The notes beneath the pieces were generated by a model. That model did no database searches. It had not been told where the DNA came from and worked only from the letters and a program-made list of their open reading frames with translations. A DNA stretch of 64,000 nt, taken from positions 1-64,000 of the forward strand of contig CAJTNR010000003.1 of the NCBI GenBank assembly GCA_910577635.1. Reading direction: 5' to 3'. The translations under genes and the position numbers were made by a program. Positions 16,540 through 26,371 of this stretch are shown piece by piece. The DNA comes from an uncultured Vampirovibrio sp. (GTDB lineage: Bacteria > Cyanobacteriota > Vampirovibrionia > Gastranaerophilales > Gastranaerophilaceae). The stretch's first letter is position 1. Every line of letters begins with the position of its first letter.

Positions 16540-19500
16540 TTATACAACATCTAACATACAAAAGTCTTTAAATTTGCAATATTTGCAATTATCTCTATTA
16601 AATTTAGGTTCGAATTCGCGGTTTTTTATAGAAAAAACCGCGTTTTTGAATTTTTCATAGGCTTTTTCTAGATCTTGTTTATCTAAAGTTAAGCTAATAT
16701 TATTTTTAGATTCAACAAAAATAATATTAATATCTTTGACTAAATTATTTGTCGTTTTTTCAAAAAAGTGCTTATAGAGCGCCAATTGCAGATAATAATC
16801 TTCTTTTTTACCATTAAAACAAATACTATTTTTAGATTTAGCACTGCCTGTCTTATAATCGATTATAGAATAACTTCCGTCTTCGTTTTTGTCGATTCTA
16901 TCAATAATTCCCTTAAACGTAAAGTCTTTTTCTTCACATAGAATAGGGTATTCAACAAATTGCACTTTATCAATTCTTGTTGATGTAATTTGAGGGTAGA
17001 ATTCAATAAGCGCGTTTTTTCCTCTTTCTAAAAGGATTTTCTTTTGAGCAAAAGAACTTATAGGGCATTTATTTAATTCTTTATTAAAAACTTTAATTAA
17101 ACTTTCAATTGCGGGGTATTTTTTATTTTCAAGAGCAAATTTATAGCAAAACTCAAGTGCTGTATGAATTGAGGAGCCGAAGTACAAAGAATCATCTTTT
17201 TGGTATCGTGAGGTTAAATCAAGAATATTAGAATACAAATATTGCCTCGGGCACTTCAAATAAACATTAACAGCGCTGATTGAGAATGGTTTTTGCGCTA
17301 TTGTTTCATCAACAAAGGAGTTAAAATCTCTTTTATAGTCATAGGTTTTTTTATTAAGAGAATTTTTGCACTCAAGATAATAATTGTCATTATTAAGCTC
17401 GCTGTAATCATTCTCAATTAATTTATCTTTAATATTATAAACAAAATCCGATAATTCTTCTTCTTTTGAGTTAAGTGTTTTGCAATAGGATAGAATAAGT
17501 GTGTGTTTTGCTCTTGTAAAACCGACATATAAAAGTTTAGTTTTATCAGTTAGTTTTTCTATTTCAAGTTCTTCTTGTGTTTTATATTCACTTATATCAA
17601 GAGGAATTATGGGTTTATTGGAGTTTCTGTCTTTTTCCCAGTATCTTTTAATTAAAGTTGGAAGAAAAACGATTTCAAATTCTCTTCCTTTGGCTGAATG
17701 ATAGGTTGATAATTGAATCGCATTCAAACTAAAAGGAGGTTTTTCAGTCCTGATTGGGATTTGTTCTTTATAGCAGGTATCTAAGTAATCGATAAAATCA
17801 TAAAGAGTGATGTTTTTTCTTGTATTGGAAAAATCAATCGCTTCATCTACAATTTTTTTAAGGGCAAGAGTATTATCAACCCTGTTTATCGAACAATTAA
17901 GGTAATAGTCAAAAATCCCCGATTTTACCCCTGCTTCAAGGACAATGTCTTTTGTTGATTCGCTAATAAGAAAGTTTTTAAGGTAATCATAGGTTTTTAT
18001 GTAGTTGTCTATTTTTTCTTTATCGCAAAAATCTTTTATTTCTCTCATTGAATCAAGAAAGCTTTTATTGTTAGCTTTTTTTTGATAAAGTTTGCAATAA
18101 TCCTTGGGGTTAATGTTGAATGGCTCTAACAATAATAGTTTAAAAATATCATTAGAATAAAGCTCCGGGTTAACAAGTGTTTTAAGGTAGTAGTAAAATA
18201 CAATCCCTGCTTTTATTTCAAAAATATTCCTTCCTTCCTTAAGTTCAAAGGGAATGTTTTTGTTTTTTAATTCTTGCGCAATTTTTTCAAGTTCCGGGTT
18301 GGTTTTGGCAAGAATTGCAATTTGCGATAGATTTTTAGGGCAGTTTTTTGAGTTTATGATATCTTCAATTTGAGCTATAATCGAACTATACTCTTGATTT
18401 ATATCATAATACTTATTAATTACAATTTTTTTATCAACCAAAGTTTCGTTTTTAGCTTTTAGTTCTTTTGAAATATTGTAATTGAAAAATTTGGGATTGA
18501 CTTCAAGTCTTGTTGAATCCTGAAGGATAATTCCTCTTGAAGCTTCAAGTATGCTTTTGGTTGATCGCATATTATCTTTTAAGCAAATAACTTTGGTATC
18601 AGGATTGAGGGTTAGAAAGTTTTCAATCGTATCTTTTTTTGCACCTTGAAAAGTGTATATTATCTGATCGTCATCACCTGCTAAAAAGATGTTTTTTTTG
18701 TTGTTTGCATCAATTAAATTAAGAATCAGTTGATTTTGGTTTTTATTTGTATCTTGATATTCATCAACAAGAATATAATCAAACTTATTGGAAATTTTAT
18801 GAGCATATGATGGTTCAAGTTCAAATTTTTCCAATACAAGATTAATCATATCATAAAAGTCAATATAATAATTCTCATCCATCTTGCTTTTGTATGATTC
18901 GTAAAAATCCCATAGTTCAACTGCTTTTTGAATTTTCTTTTTTTGAGCTTCAATTCCATCTATAACGTACTTAGGGACTTTTTTACCCTTCGATTGATAA
19001 TCTGTAAGTTTTTGATTTAAGACTTCAATCTGAGGTTTGAAATCAGGATTTTTTTCAATATTATTAAAATATTTTTCTTTAGTTAATCTGTTTTTTTTAA
19101 TTTCTTCAATTTGTTCAAGAATGGATTTAATAAAGACATATGGGTCGTTTTTAGAACTTCTATATTCAACAGGATTAATTTCTTCTATAGTTTCTTTAAT
19201 TAACTGTCTTGAAGTGCTTTTATTAATTACCCTATAATCCTCAGCTAAGTTATACTCCAAAGGATTTTCACTTATAATTTCATTGCAGAAACTATGGTAA
19301 GTAAAGATTGAAACTTTAAGGCTGGTTTTTTTGAGTTCTTTCTCTAATCTTTGTCTTAACTCCATTGCAGCACTATCTGAAAAAGTTAAACAAAGAATTT
19401 TTTCTTCCCTTATTCCATTTAACAGCATAAACTTAATTCTTTGAACAAGGGTAAAAGTCTTTCCTGTGCCGGGCCCAGCTAATGCAAGAAATTTTCCTTC

Positions 19501-19557
19501 GATATTGTTAATACATTCGAGTTGTTTTTCGTTTGGTTTTATAGTTAAATTATTCAT
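16540..19557 (-). CDS. UvrD/PcrA-like helicase fused to a PD-(D/E)XK Fe-S nuclease
   Basis: The 1005-residue protein has a complete SF1A helicase: LALAGPGTGKTFTLVQRI near residue 24, LCLTFSDSAAMELRQRL, ILVDEYQDTNKNQNQLI, LAGDDDQIIYTFQGA, LSTYHSAKGREFEIVFLPTL and LLYVGFTRAKHTLILSY. The last 250 residues are a RecB-type nuclease: FSISAVNVYLKCPRQYLY near 765, SIIDYKTGSA near 895 and a closing CKYCKFKDFC. The one upstream and three final cysteines are arranged as in AddB/Cas4-type 4Fe-4S nucleases. Enzymes of this kind unwind and resect DNA ends in repair. It is divergent from the EndoQ-UvrD gene across only 25 bases, so the two may share control and act together. Confidence 0.88.
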   Translation of the reverse strand: MNNLTIKPNEKQLECINNIEGKFLALAGPGTGKTFTLVQRIKFMLLNGIREEKILCLTFSDSAAMELRQRLEKELKKTSLKVSIFTYHSFCNEIISENPLEYNLAEDYRVINKSTSRQLIKETIEEINPVEYRSSKNDPYVFIKSILEQIEEIKKNRLTKEKYFNNIEKNPDFKPQIEVLNQKLTDYQSKGKKVPKYVIDGIEAQKKKIQKAVELWDFYESYKSKMDENYYIDFYDMINLVLEKFELEPSYAHKISNKFDYILVDEYQDTNKNQNQLILNLIDANNKKNIFLAGDDDQIIYTFQGAKKDTIENFLTLNPDTKVICLKDNMRSTKSILEASRGIILQDSTRLEVNPKFFNYNISKELKAKNETLVDKKIVINKYYDINQEYSSIIAQIEDIINSKNCPKNLSQIAILAKTNPELEKIAQELKNKNIPFELKEGRNIFEIKAGIVFYYYLKTLVNPELYSNDIFKLLLLEPFNINPKDYCKLYQKKANNKSFLDSMREIKDFCDKEKIDNYIKTYDYLKNFLISESTKDIVLEAGVKSGIFDYYLNCSINRVDNTLALKKIVDEAIDFSNTRKNITLYDFIDYLDTCYKEQIPIRTEKPPFSLNAIQLSTYHSAKGREFEIVFLPTLIKRYWEKDRNSNKPIIPLDISEYKTQEELEIEKLTDKTKLLYVGFTRAKHTLILSYCKTLNSKEEELSDFVYNIKDKLIENDYSELNNDNYYLECKNSLNKKTYDYKRDFNSFVDETIAQKPFSISAVNVYLKCPRQYLYSNILDLTSRYQKDDSLYFGSSIHTALEFCYKFALENKKYPAIESLIKVFNKELNKCPISSFAQKKILLERGKNALIEFYPQITSTRIDKVQFVEYPILCEEKDFTFKGIIDRIDKNEDGSYSIIDYKTGSAKSKNSICFNGKKEDYYLQLALYKHFFEKTTNNLVKDINIIFVESKNNISLTLDKQDLEKAYEKFKNAVFSIKNREFEPKFNRDNCKYCKFKDFCMLDVV

Positions 19558-19582
19558 ATATTAATTATAACAAAGAATTTAA

Positions 19583-22447
19583 ATGTTTTACACAGATTTA
19601 CATGTTCACTCGAAATATTCAAGAGCAACAAGCAGGGATTGTGATTTGGAACACCTTGCCCTATATGGTGCAAAAAAAGGCTTAAGTGTAATATCCACAG
19701 GAGATTTCACACATCCGATGTGGATTCGAGAAATTGAAGATAAGCTTGATTATATCGATAAGGGGCTTTTTTGCTTAAAAAAAGAAATTGAGCATGAAGT
19801 TTTTAAAAACTATCCAAATTTGACCCCTCCTAAGTTTTTGTTGTCGACTGAAATATCAACAATTTACAAAAAAGGAGATAAGACAAGAAAAGTTCACCAC
19901 GTTGTTTTTTGTCCTCACCTAGAATCAGCAAAAAAGTTTTCTTCAAAACTTGATGCAATAGGGAATATAAAGTCTGATGGAAGGCCTATTCTGGGGCTTG
20001 ATTCAAGGTCATTATTGGAAATATTATTAACAACAAATGAGGATTCTTATATAATTCCTGCTCATATCTGGACCCCTTGGTTTTCTGTTCTGGGGTCAAA
20101 ATCGGGTTTTAATTCAATTGAGGAGTGTTATGAGGACTTATCAAGCCATATTTTCGCACTTGAAACCGGATTATCCTCAGACCCTTATATGAACTGGCAG
20201 GTTTCTAAATTGGATAGGTTTTATCTTGTTTCTAATTCAGATGCTCATTCTCCTTCAAAACTAGCTAGAGAAGCTACGATTTTTTCTTCTTTTCCTGATT
20301 ATTTCTATATCAAAAACGCGCTTACAACAGGAGAGGGTTATGTTGGAACGATTGAGTTCTATCCTGAGGAAGGAAAGTACCACTTTGACGGGCATAGAAA
20401 GTGTGATATTTGTCTTGATCCAATTGAGACAAGAAAATTAGGAGGAATTTGTCCTGTTTGTAATAAACCTCTAACAATAGGAGTTTCATATAGAGTTCTA
20501 GAACTATCAGACAGATTTGGAGATTTCACCCCTCCAAAAACCGCAGGAAAAGTAGTTTCTTTGACTCCTTTAATTGAAATTATCGCGCAAACCTTAAATC
20601 TTAGATCAACTGCAAAAAAAGTTCAGGGTGAATATGAAAGGTTAATTAATAAATTCGGATCTGAACTTTTTATCCTTCAAGATTTAGATTTAGATGAACT
20701 TGAATCTGATTCGCCGATTCTAAAAATTGCACTTAATCGCTTGAGGGATAATAAAGTCATCAAAAACCCGGGTTTTGATGGAGAATATGGAACAATAAGC
20801 CTATTTAAGGAAGGTGAAGTCGATAGTTTTTTTAATTTGAAATTGGGATTAGATATTAAAGATAATAAAGTTATAAAAAAGGATAGGAAAAATCCCCAGC
20901 CAAAACTTAAAGCTGAAAATATAAAAGAAACACAAAAACTAAAAGAAAATAAAGAAGATATCTATCAAAAAGAGGTTTTGGATTCAAAAAACAAAAGCCT
21001 TTTAACTGCAGCAGGGCCGGGAAGCGGCAAAACAAGAGTTTTAGTTAAAAAAATCGAAAAAACAGTTAAGGACAAAAATATTGACCCGAAAAATATTCTA
21101 GCTGTAACTTATACTAAAAAAGCAGCGCTGGAGCTTACTTCAAGACTGGAAAAACAGAAAATTAAAGGGGTTAATATCCACACTTTCCATTCTTTGTGCT
21201 ATAAGATTCTAAAAAACCACGAAGAAAAGCTCAATTTAGCTGATTTTAGGATTATTTCTCAAAAGGAAAAAGAACTTTATAAAAAAACTTATAAAAATGC
21301 ACTTGACTTTGATGATTTAATTCTTCAAACACTTAAGCTCTTTAATGACTATCCTATGGTGCTTGAGGAATATCAGGATAAGTTTAAGTTTATTTTTATT
21401 GATGAATATCAAGATATTGATACTAATCAGTATAATTTAATTAAGCTTATAACAAAAAACAGCTCGCTTTTTGCTATTGGAGATAAAAACCAGGCGATTT
21501 ACGGATTCAGAGGCGGCTCTTCAAGGTTTTTTAACAGTTTTTTAGAGGATTTTGAAGATTCAAAAAAGATTGAACTTAAATATAACTACCGCTCGCAGAA
21601 AAATATTGTTGATATTTCAAACAGTCTTATTAACAGCTCTTCACAATGTGCTTATTTAGCTCCTTTAGATAAAATTACCCTTTATAGTGCTAATAGTGAA
21701 AAAAACGAAGCAGAGTTTATTGTAAGTACAATTGAGGACTTATTAGGAGGTCAGAATTTCTTTTCGATTGATTCTAACCGAACCAAAGGAATTAATGATG
21801 ACTATATTTTTTCAGATATTGCAATTCTAACAAGAACCAAATTCCAGATGGATTCAATTGAAAAAGCACTTGATAGGATTGGTGTTCCTTATGCTAATTA
21901 CAGCGATGATCTTTTAATTGATGATAAAAAAATTAGAGAATTTTTACTATCCTTAGATGACAACCAGACCCTTGAGAGCCAGATTAATAATAACATTGGG
22001 GTTTTTGCTCAATCGGTTTATGAATACTTTTTAAAACTTGCAAAAAAAGTTTCATCTAATGAGGAATTTATCCATGAAGTCTCTTTTTTAACTTTAGTTG
22101 ATACATACGATAAAAGAGCGGATAGAATATCCCTTATGACCCTTCATTCCTCTAAGGGGCTTGAGTTTAAGTGTGTTTTTATAGCAGGGGTCGAACAAGA
22201 GCTTCTGCCCTTTTATTTAGCTAAAACACAAGAGGAAATTGAGGAAGAAAAAAGGCTTTTATATGTTGGTTTTACAAGAGCTAAAGAAAAACTTTTTTTA
22301 AGTCATTGCAAAAAGCGATTTTTAAATTCAGAGCCAAAAGAAAGAAGCAAAAGCTCGTTTTTAGATGGATTGGATAAAAATTTGATTGAGTTTATCCAAT
22401 CAAGTGTTGTTTATAAAAAAACCATAAAGCAGCTAAAGCTGTTCTAG
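19583..22447 (+). CDS. EndoQ-like PHP endonuclease fused to a UvrD-type helicase
   Basis: A 954-residue fusion. Residues 1-420 match endonuclease Q: DLHVHSKYS at the N-terminus, STGDFTHPMW, VHHVVFCPHL, IIPAHIWTPWFSVLGSKSGF, VSNSDAHSPSKLARE, and a four-cysteine zinc site CDICLDPIETRKLGGICPVC near 272. EndoQ nicks DNA 5' of deaminated bases (uracil, hypoxanthine) and abasic sites. After a charged linker, residues about 460-954 are an SF1A helicase (AAGPGSGKTRVLVKKI near 475, FIFIDEYQDIDTNQ, GDKNQAIYGFRGGS, YNYRSQKNIVDIS, MTLHSSKGLEFKCVFIAG, LLYVGFTRAKEKLFLSH). The 1B subdomain is unusually short. The fusion links lesion cutting with strand removal. Only 25 bases separate it from the divergent helicase-nuclease gene. 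Confidence 0.87.
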   Translation: MFYTDLHVHSKYSRATSRDCDLEHLALYGAKKGLSVISTGDFTHPMWIREIEDKLDYIDKGLFCLKKEIEHEVFKNYPNLTPPKFLLSTEISTIYKKGDKTRKVHHVVFCPHLESAKKFSSKLDAIGNIKSDGRPILGLDSRSLLEILLTTNEDSYIIPAHIWTPWFSVLGSKSGFNSIEECYEDLSSHIFALETGLSSDPYMNWQVSKLDRFYLVSNSDAHSPSKLAREATIFSSFPDYFYIKNALTTGEGYVGTIEFYPEEGKYHFDGHRKCDICLDPIETRKLGGICPVCNKPLTIGVSYRVLELSDRFGDFTPPKTAGKVVSLTPLIEIIAQTLNLRSTAKKVQGEYERLINKFGSELFILQDLDLDELESDSPILKIALNRLRDNKVIKNPGFDGEYGTISLFKEGEVDSFFNLKLGLDIKDNKVIKKDRKNPQPKLKAENIKETQKLKENKEDIYQKEVLDSKNKSLLTAAGPGSGKTRVLVKKIEKTVKDKNIDPKNILAVTYTKKAALELTSRLEKQKIKGVNIHTFHSLCYKILKNHEEKLNLADFRIISQKEKELYKKTYKNALDFDDLILQTLKLFNDYPMVLEEYQDKFKFIFIDEYQDIDTNQYNLIKLITKNSSLFAIGDKNQAIYGFRGGSSRFFNSFLEDFEDSKKIELKYNYRSQKNIVDISNSLINSSSQCAYLAPLDKITLYSANSEKNEAEFIVSTIEDLLGGQNFFSIDSNRTKGINDDYIFSDIAILTRTKFQMDSIEKALDRIGVPYANYSDDLLIDDKKIREFLLSLDDNQTLESQINNNIGVFAQSVYEYFLKLAKKVSSNEEFIHEVSFLTLVDTYDKRADRISLMTLHSSKGLEFKCVFIAGVEQELLPFYLAKTQEEIEEEKRLLYVGFTRAKEKLFLSHCKKRFLNSEPKERSKSSFLDGLDKNLIEFIQSSVVYKKTIKQLKLF

Positions 22448-22567
22448 CAGGCATTAGTCTATCGGCTAAATAGAATTATACTTTTATCTAATTGAGAAAG
22501 ATTATAAAAGATTGTTATATATAATTAATCTTTTTCATACTTCCAGCTATTCTTAATTCCAGACAGT

Positions 22568-22609
22568 ATTGGGGTAGAGGACAATTAGTATTCTATCCCA
22601 ATTTTTTTT
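22568..22609 (+). terminator. Rho-independent terminator after the EndoQ-UvrD gene
   Basis: ATTGGGGTAG at 22568-22577 pairs with CTATCCCAAT at 22593-22602 (one G-U pair, ten pairs in all, 15-base loop), followed by eight T. It lies 120 bases after the helicase stop and touches the 3' end of the convergent YihY-like gene. Confidence 0.8.
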
Positions 22610-23486
22610 ATTCTTCAAGCTGTTTTTGTTTCTTTTTTTCCAGGATAATTAGCTTCCTTAGTGTCTGGTTGTTAACCTGAGCTCCAATTAGAAGAATAAT
22701 TGAAGAATAATAGAGCCAAACCATTAGAATTGCAAAAGTTCCTATTGTTCCATAAACTTTATTGTAAGTTCCCAGTGCATTAACATACAAAGAAAACGCC
22801 CAGGAGCCTAAAAGCCAAAAAACGCAGAAAAACATTGACCCTGGAATAACACTTTTTCTTTTAGCGCTAAAATCTCTTGCAGGAAGAACATAGTAGTTAA
22901 TTGAAGCAAGTAAAAACAGCATTAGAAAAGCAATCGGCCAGCGGGTTATAAGAACAGTATCTATAATATTGTTAGGAATAGATAAATACATTCCGATGAA
23001 GTTTAGAATAACTTTCCCTAAAACAATCAGATTAATGCTTATAAAAAGAAAAAAAGTATTAACAAAAACCATAAGCATTGAAAGCAATCGGACTTTTATA
23101 AAGCTTCGATTCTCGCTGACATTGTTTGCTCTATTTAAACCCTTGATTATAACAGCAATTGCATTGGAAGTTAGAAACATTGTTACAAAAAAACCGACAA
23201 GGGCCATTAGCTTTCCGCTTTTAAAGATTACAACTTCTGCTAAAACTTTGTTAATCATATCAATTACACCCTCAGGGGCAATTGTGCTTAGTCCAAATAT
23301 AATTTTATTAACAAAAAAAGTTTTACCCAAAGACCCAAAAACCGCCATTAAAAAAAGCATGAAAGGAAAGATGCCCAGAGCCATCATATAGGCCATTTCA
23401 CCTGCTGCATTTGCAAAGTCGTCCCTTACAATGCTGTTAATGAGGTTTTTTAAGTATTCTTTTAATATTTTAAATATTTTTTTCAT
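22608..23486 (-). CDS. YihY/BrkB-family inner membrane protein
   Basis: The 292-residue product has six or seven membrane helices and the family features: an N-terminal amphipathic part (YLKNLINSIVRDDFANAAGEMAYMMALGIFPFMLFLMAVFG), the RSFIKVRLLSM loop, PARDFSAKRKSVIPGSMFFCVFWLLGSWAFSLYV, and YGTIGTFAILMVWLYYSSIILLIGAQVN. The family was once called RNase BN by mistake; its molecular role is not settled. A lysine/glutamine-rich tail ends the protein. Its ATG overlaps the stop of the upstream NrnA gene by four bases, so the two are co-expressed, though no functional link is known. Confidence 0.85.
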   Translation of the reverse strand: MKKIFKILKEYLKNLINSIVRDDFANAAGEMAYMMALGIFPFMLFLMAVFGSLGKTFFVNKIIFGLSTIAPEGVIDMINKVLAEVVIFKSGKLMALVGFFVTMFLTSNAIAVIIKGLNRANNVSENRSFIKVRLLSMLMVFVNTFFLFISINLIVLGKVILNFIGMYLSIPNNIIDTVLITRWPIAFLMLFLLASINYYVLPARDFSAKRKSVIPGSMFFCVFWLLGSWAFSLYVNALGTYNKVYGTIGTFAILMVWLYYSSIILLIGAQVNNQTLRKLIILEKKKQKQLEE

Positions 23487-24436
23487 AATAATTCTTTGAC
23501 TCTGTTTAATAATAATTCTAATGATTTATTAATATTGTCTTTAATTGTGCATCCTGCTGCTCTTTTGTGCCCGCCGCCCCTAAAAGGTGAGGTTATTTTT
23601 GTTGCATCAATTTCTTTAGTTCTTATTGAAACTTTTGTCCCTTGTGCGCTTTCTTTTAACACCAGTGCAACTTCTACTGCTTTAATTGACCTTAGGGTTT
23701 CAACAATTCCTTCTGTAAAGTTGTCTTTAGCATTGTATCGATTGATAAAGTCTTTGGTAATGAGGATATAAGCCACTTTATCATTCAAACAAAAGTTTGC
23801 GTTTGCAATAAGTTCACTTTGGAATAGAATAAGGTTTTTAGGTTTGTTTGTATAGCACAAATCAGCAATTTTTGAAATATCAATCCCTATTAAAGAAAGC
23901 TGCTTTGCAGTTTCAAAGGTATGAAAAGTTGTACTTTCATACTTAAAGCATCCGCTGTCTGTTAATAAGCCTGTGTATAAACCAACTGCCATTTGTTTTG
24001 TAATTGCAATATTGAGTTTTGAGAAAAAATCAAAAAGCACTTGTGCACAGGAAGATTCTCCTCCCTGAATGTAGTTAATTGCTGCAAAACCTTTGTTTGT
24101 TTTGTGGTGATCGAAAACTATTGAATTTTTGCAATTAAGAAAAATTTCTTTAGGTTTATCAATTATTCTATCAATTGAAGCTGTATCAACTGCAATTACA
24201 AGGTCGTATTTATCCTCAAGAGTAGAAAAATTCTTAGCTTCCCTTAAGTATGGCAGGAAATTATAAGTCGTAGGAAAGCTGAAATTATCCTCAATCTGAA
24301 TTAAAATATCCGCTCTATCCCCAATAAAGCTCTTAAGGCAGCTTGCGCATCCTAGAGTATCGCCATCGGGGTTGATGTGTGTTATTATTAGGATACTGTT
24401 TGAATCCTTAATTAAATCTAGAATTTTTTCTTCCAT
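23483..24436 (-). CDS. nrnA: NrnA-type DHH oligoribonuclease / pAp phosphatase
   Basis: A 317-residue DHH/DHHA1 phosphoesterase. Motifs are SILIITHINPDGDTLGCASCL near residue 13, LVIAVDTASIDRI, the name-giving IVFDHHKTN, DSGCFKYESTTFHTFETAKQL, and the substrate-binding loop FRGGGHKRAAGC near the C-terminus. NrnA degrades short RNA fragments and removes the 3'-phosphate from pAp. The ATG at 24434-24436 (MEEKILDLIKDSN) is preferred to an upstream GTG at 24454, since it gives the usual N-terminus. The gene is followed, with a four-base overlap, by the YihY-like gene, and is divergent from the antiporter gene across 37 bases. Confidence 0.9.
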   Translation of the reverse strand: MEEKILDLIKDSNSILIITHINPDGDTLGCASCLKSFIGDRADILIQIEDNFSFPTTYNFLPYLREAKNFSTLEDKYDLVIAVDTASIDRIIDKPKEIFLNCKNSIVFDHHKTNKGFAAINYIQGGESSCAQVLFDFFSKLNIAITKQMAVGLYTGLLTDSGCFKYESTTFHTFETAKQLSLIGIDISKIADLCYTNKPKNLILFQSELIANANFCLNDKVAYILITKDFINRYNAKDNFTEGIVETLRSIKAVEVALVLKESAQGTKVSIRTKEIDATKITSPFRGGGHKRAAGCTIKDNINKSLELLLNRVKELL

Positions 24437-24473
24437 ATTAATTAAGGATAACACAAAAACAAAAGGATAATAA

Positions 24474-25460
24474 ATGCTTTTTTTATTAAATTTACTTTAT
24501 GCAATTCTTTCACTTGTTGTGATAATTTTTGCCTGTAACCTTTTTACAAATGCGATTGAGCATCTGGGTCAAAAATTTAAATTGGGCTCAAATGCAATCG
24601 GTTCAATTCTTGCAGTTATTGGAACGACTTTGCCTGAAACAATTGTACCTGTTGTTGCAATTTTTGGGGCAATTGTATTAAAAACAGATATTAATAATGC
24701 ACAGGATATTGCCCTTGGTGCAATTTTCGGCTCTCCTTTTATGCTATCAACATTTGCTTTGTTTTTATTGGGTGTTGTTTTAATAATTAAAAAAAGAAAG
24801 GAGCTTAAAGTTGATTACAGGAATAGTTTAAGAGAATATAAATATTTTATTTTTGCTTATATAACTGCAATCCTTGCTTTTTATCTGCCTTATAGAAAAT
24901 TGATTGCTGTTTTTTTGGTTCTTTACTATCTTGTTTTTGTTTATAGAACAATTGTTCGATCAAGAAAAAATTATAATGCTATAGAAGTTGATGAGCTTAT
25001 TTTTTATAGAATATTCCATAAGAAACTCGTATTAATTCAAATTGTTGTTTCAATAGCGCTTCTTATTTTATCTTCGCACTTTTTTATTTGTGAGATTAAA
25101 TATTTTTCTAATATTTTTAACATTAATCCTATGATTCTTAGTTTGTTTATAACTCCTTTTGCAACGGAACTTCCAGAGTGCGTTAATAGTGTTATCTGGC
25201 TTGTTAAAGACAAAGATGAGCTTAGTTTATCCAATGTCTTGGGTGCGATTGTTTTTCAGGCTGTAGTTCCTATGTGCATCGGGATTATTCTTATCGGACA
25301 GGGTTTGAATTCTGTTTTATTGCTGAATGCATTAGCTGTTGTTATTGGTTGTTTGTTTTTTATAATAAGCACTTTAACTCTAAAGAAAATTACTGTTTAT
25401 CAGCTTATTTTTATAGGACTTTTATACTTTTTCTTTTTATTATTGGTAATCTTTTTTTGA
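24474..25460 (+). CDS. Sodium/calcium exchanger-family membrane protein
   Basis: A 328-residue CaCA-family protein with ten or eleven membrane helices and both signature alpha repeats: GSNAIGSILAVIGTTLPETIVPVVAI near residue 40 and ITPFATELPECVNSVIW with LSNVLGAIVFQ near residues 220-260. The acidic residues in TLPET and ELPE are those that bind cations in the family. It probably exchanges calcium or another cation for sodium or protons; substrate cannot be read from the sequence. Relatives in E. coli are called YrbG. It begins a co-directional stretch, 44 bases ahead of YhaM. Confidence 0.85.
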   Translation: MLFLLNLLYAILSLVVIIFACNLFTNAIEHLGQKFKLGSNAIGSILAVIGTTLPETIVPVVAIFGAIVLKTDINNAQDIALGAIFGSPFMLSTFALFLLGVVLIIKKRKELKVDYRNSLREYKYFIFAYITAILAFYLPYRKLIAVFLVLYYLVFVYRTIVRSRKNYNAIEVDELIFYRIFHKKLVLIQIVVSIALLILSSHFFICEIKYFSNIFNINPMILSLFITPFATELPECVNSVIWLVKDKDELSLSNVLGAIVFQAVVPMCIGIILIGQGLNSVLLLNALAVVIGCLFFIISTLTLKKITVYQLIFIGLLYFFFLLLVIFF

Positions 25461-25504
25461 AATTAACAATAGCGCTTTTAGAATTATTGTAGTAGAATTA
25501 TCTT

Positions 25505-26371
25505 ATGTTAGATTTAAGTGCACAATATGAAATTCTTTCTTTTTCGATAGGAGAGACTAAAGCAGGGACAAAAATGGGGAAAATGCAGATTAGAAGCCTT
25601 AATGATTCCTCAATTCTAAATTGTGTTCTATGGGAAGAAACTCTAAATCGAATAAGTGGTATTGCAACAAGAGCCGGCAATATTATCAAAATTATTACAG
25701 CAAGTTATAATGAAAAATACAACAATTGTCTTCTTAATAACTTTGAAGTATTAACCCAGGCTTCTTTAGGATTGGATAAACAACAGCAGGAATATTATTA
25801 TTCTAGAATCGTAGAAGAAGTTGAGAATTTTTCTGATGAAAAACTAAAAAATTTTGTTTTGGATATTCTATCCAAAAACAAAGAAAAACTGCTTATAACA
25901 CCTGCAGCTAAGCAAATGCATCATAACTATATCGGAGGATTAATAATCCATACCTTTGAAGTTGTTGAGTTTGCCAAGGTTGTGTTGAGCAAAGTTCGAA
26001 AACAACTCAATAAAGACGAAGTAATTGCTGCTTCAATATTGCATGATATCGGGAAAATTTTTGAATATGAAATTGATCTTGAATCAGGTTTAATTGAGTA
26101 TAACGAACGTTTTCGAAAAGATTGGATAACTCATTCTCAATACGGATATACTCTTTGTATGTCTCAAGGGTTTTTAAATATCGCAAAAATGATAGCTTCT
26201 CACCACGGAAGAGCTGATTGGGGTGCTATGATTGATTTAGGAGAAAGAGACCTTGAGCCTTTTTATTATATAATTCATCACGTAGATGATTTAAGTGCAA
26301 AATTTGGGGCAACAACAGTTAATGACCTTAACTGTATAAAAATTGAGGAAAATAAAAATGAAACTATTTAG
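25505..26371 (+). CDS. yhaM: YhaM-like 3'-5' exoribonuclease (OB fold plus HD domain)
   Basis: The 288-residue protein has an N-terminal OB-fold (YEILSFSIGETKAGTKMGKMQIRSL...ILNCVLWEE) and a C-terminal HD domain (MHHNYIGGLIIHTFEVVEFA near residue 137, AASILHDIGKIFEYE near 180, MIASHHGRADWG near 227, YIIHHVDDLSAKFGA near 257). This layout is that of YhaM/CBF1, a 3'-5' exonuclease acting on short RNA and DNA. It is slightly shorter than the 314-residue Bacillus protein. The final codons overlap the next gene's start by 14 bases. Confidence 0.85.
   Translation: MLDLSAQYEILSFSIGETKAGTKMGKMQIRSLNDSSILNCVLWEETLNRISGIATRAGNIIKIITASYNEKYNNCLLNNFEVLTQASLGLDKQQQEYYYSRIVEEVENFSDEKLKNFVLDILSKNKEKLLITPAAKQMHHNYIGGLIIHTFEVVEFAKVVLSKVRKQLNKDEVIAASILHDIGKIFEYEIDLESGLIEYNERFRKDWITHSQYGYTLCMSQGFLNIAKMIASHHGRADWGAMIDLGERDLEPFYYIIHHVDDLSAKFGATTVNDLNCIKIEENKNETI

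Noticed and set aside
23483..24454. Start of the NrnA gene at the upstream GTG (24452-24454)
   Set aside because: The extra six residues are not usual for the family and no better ribosome binding site supports them; ATG at 24434-24436 was preferred.
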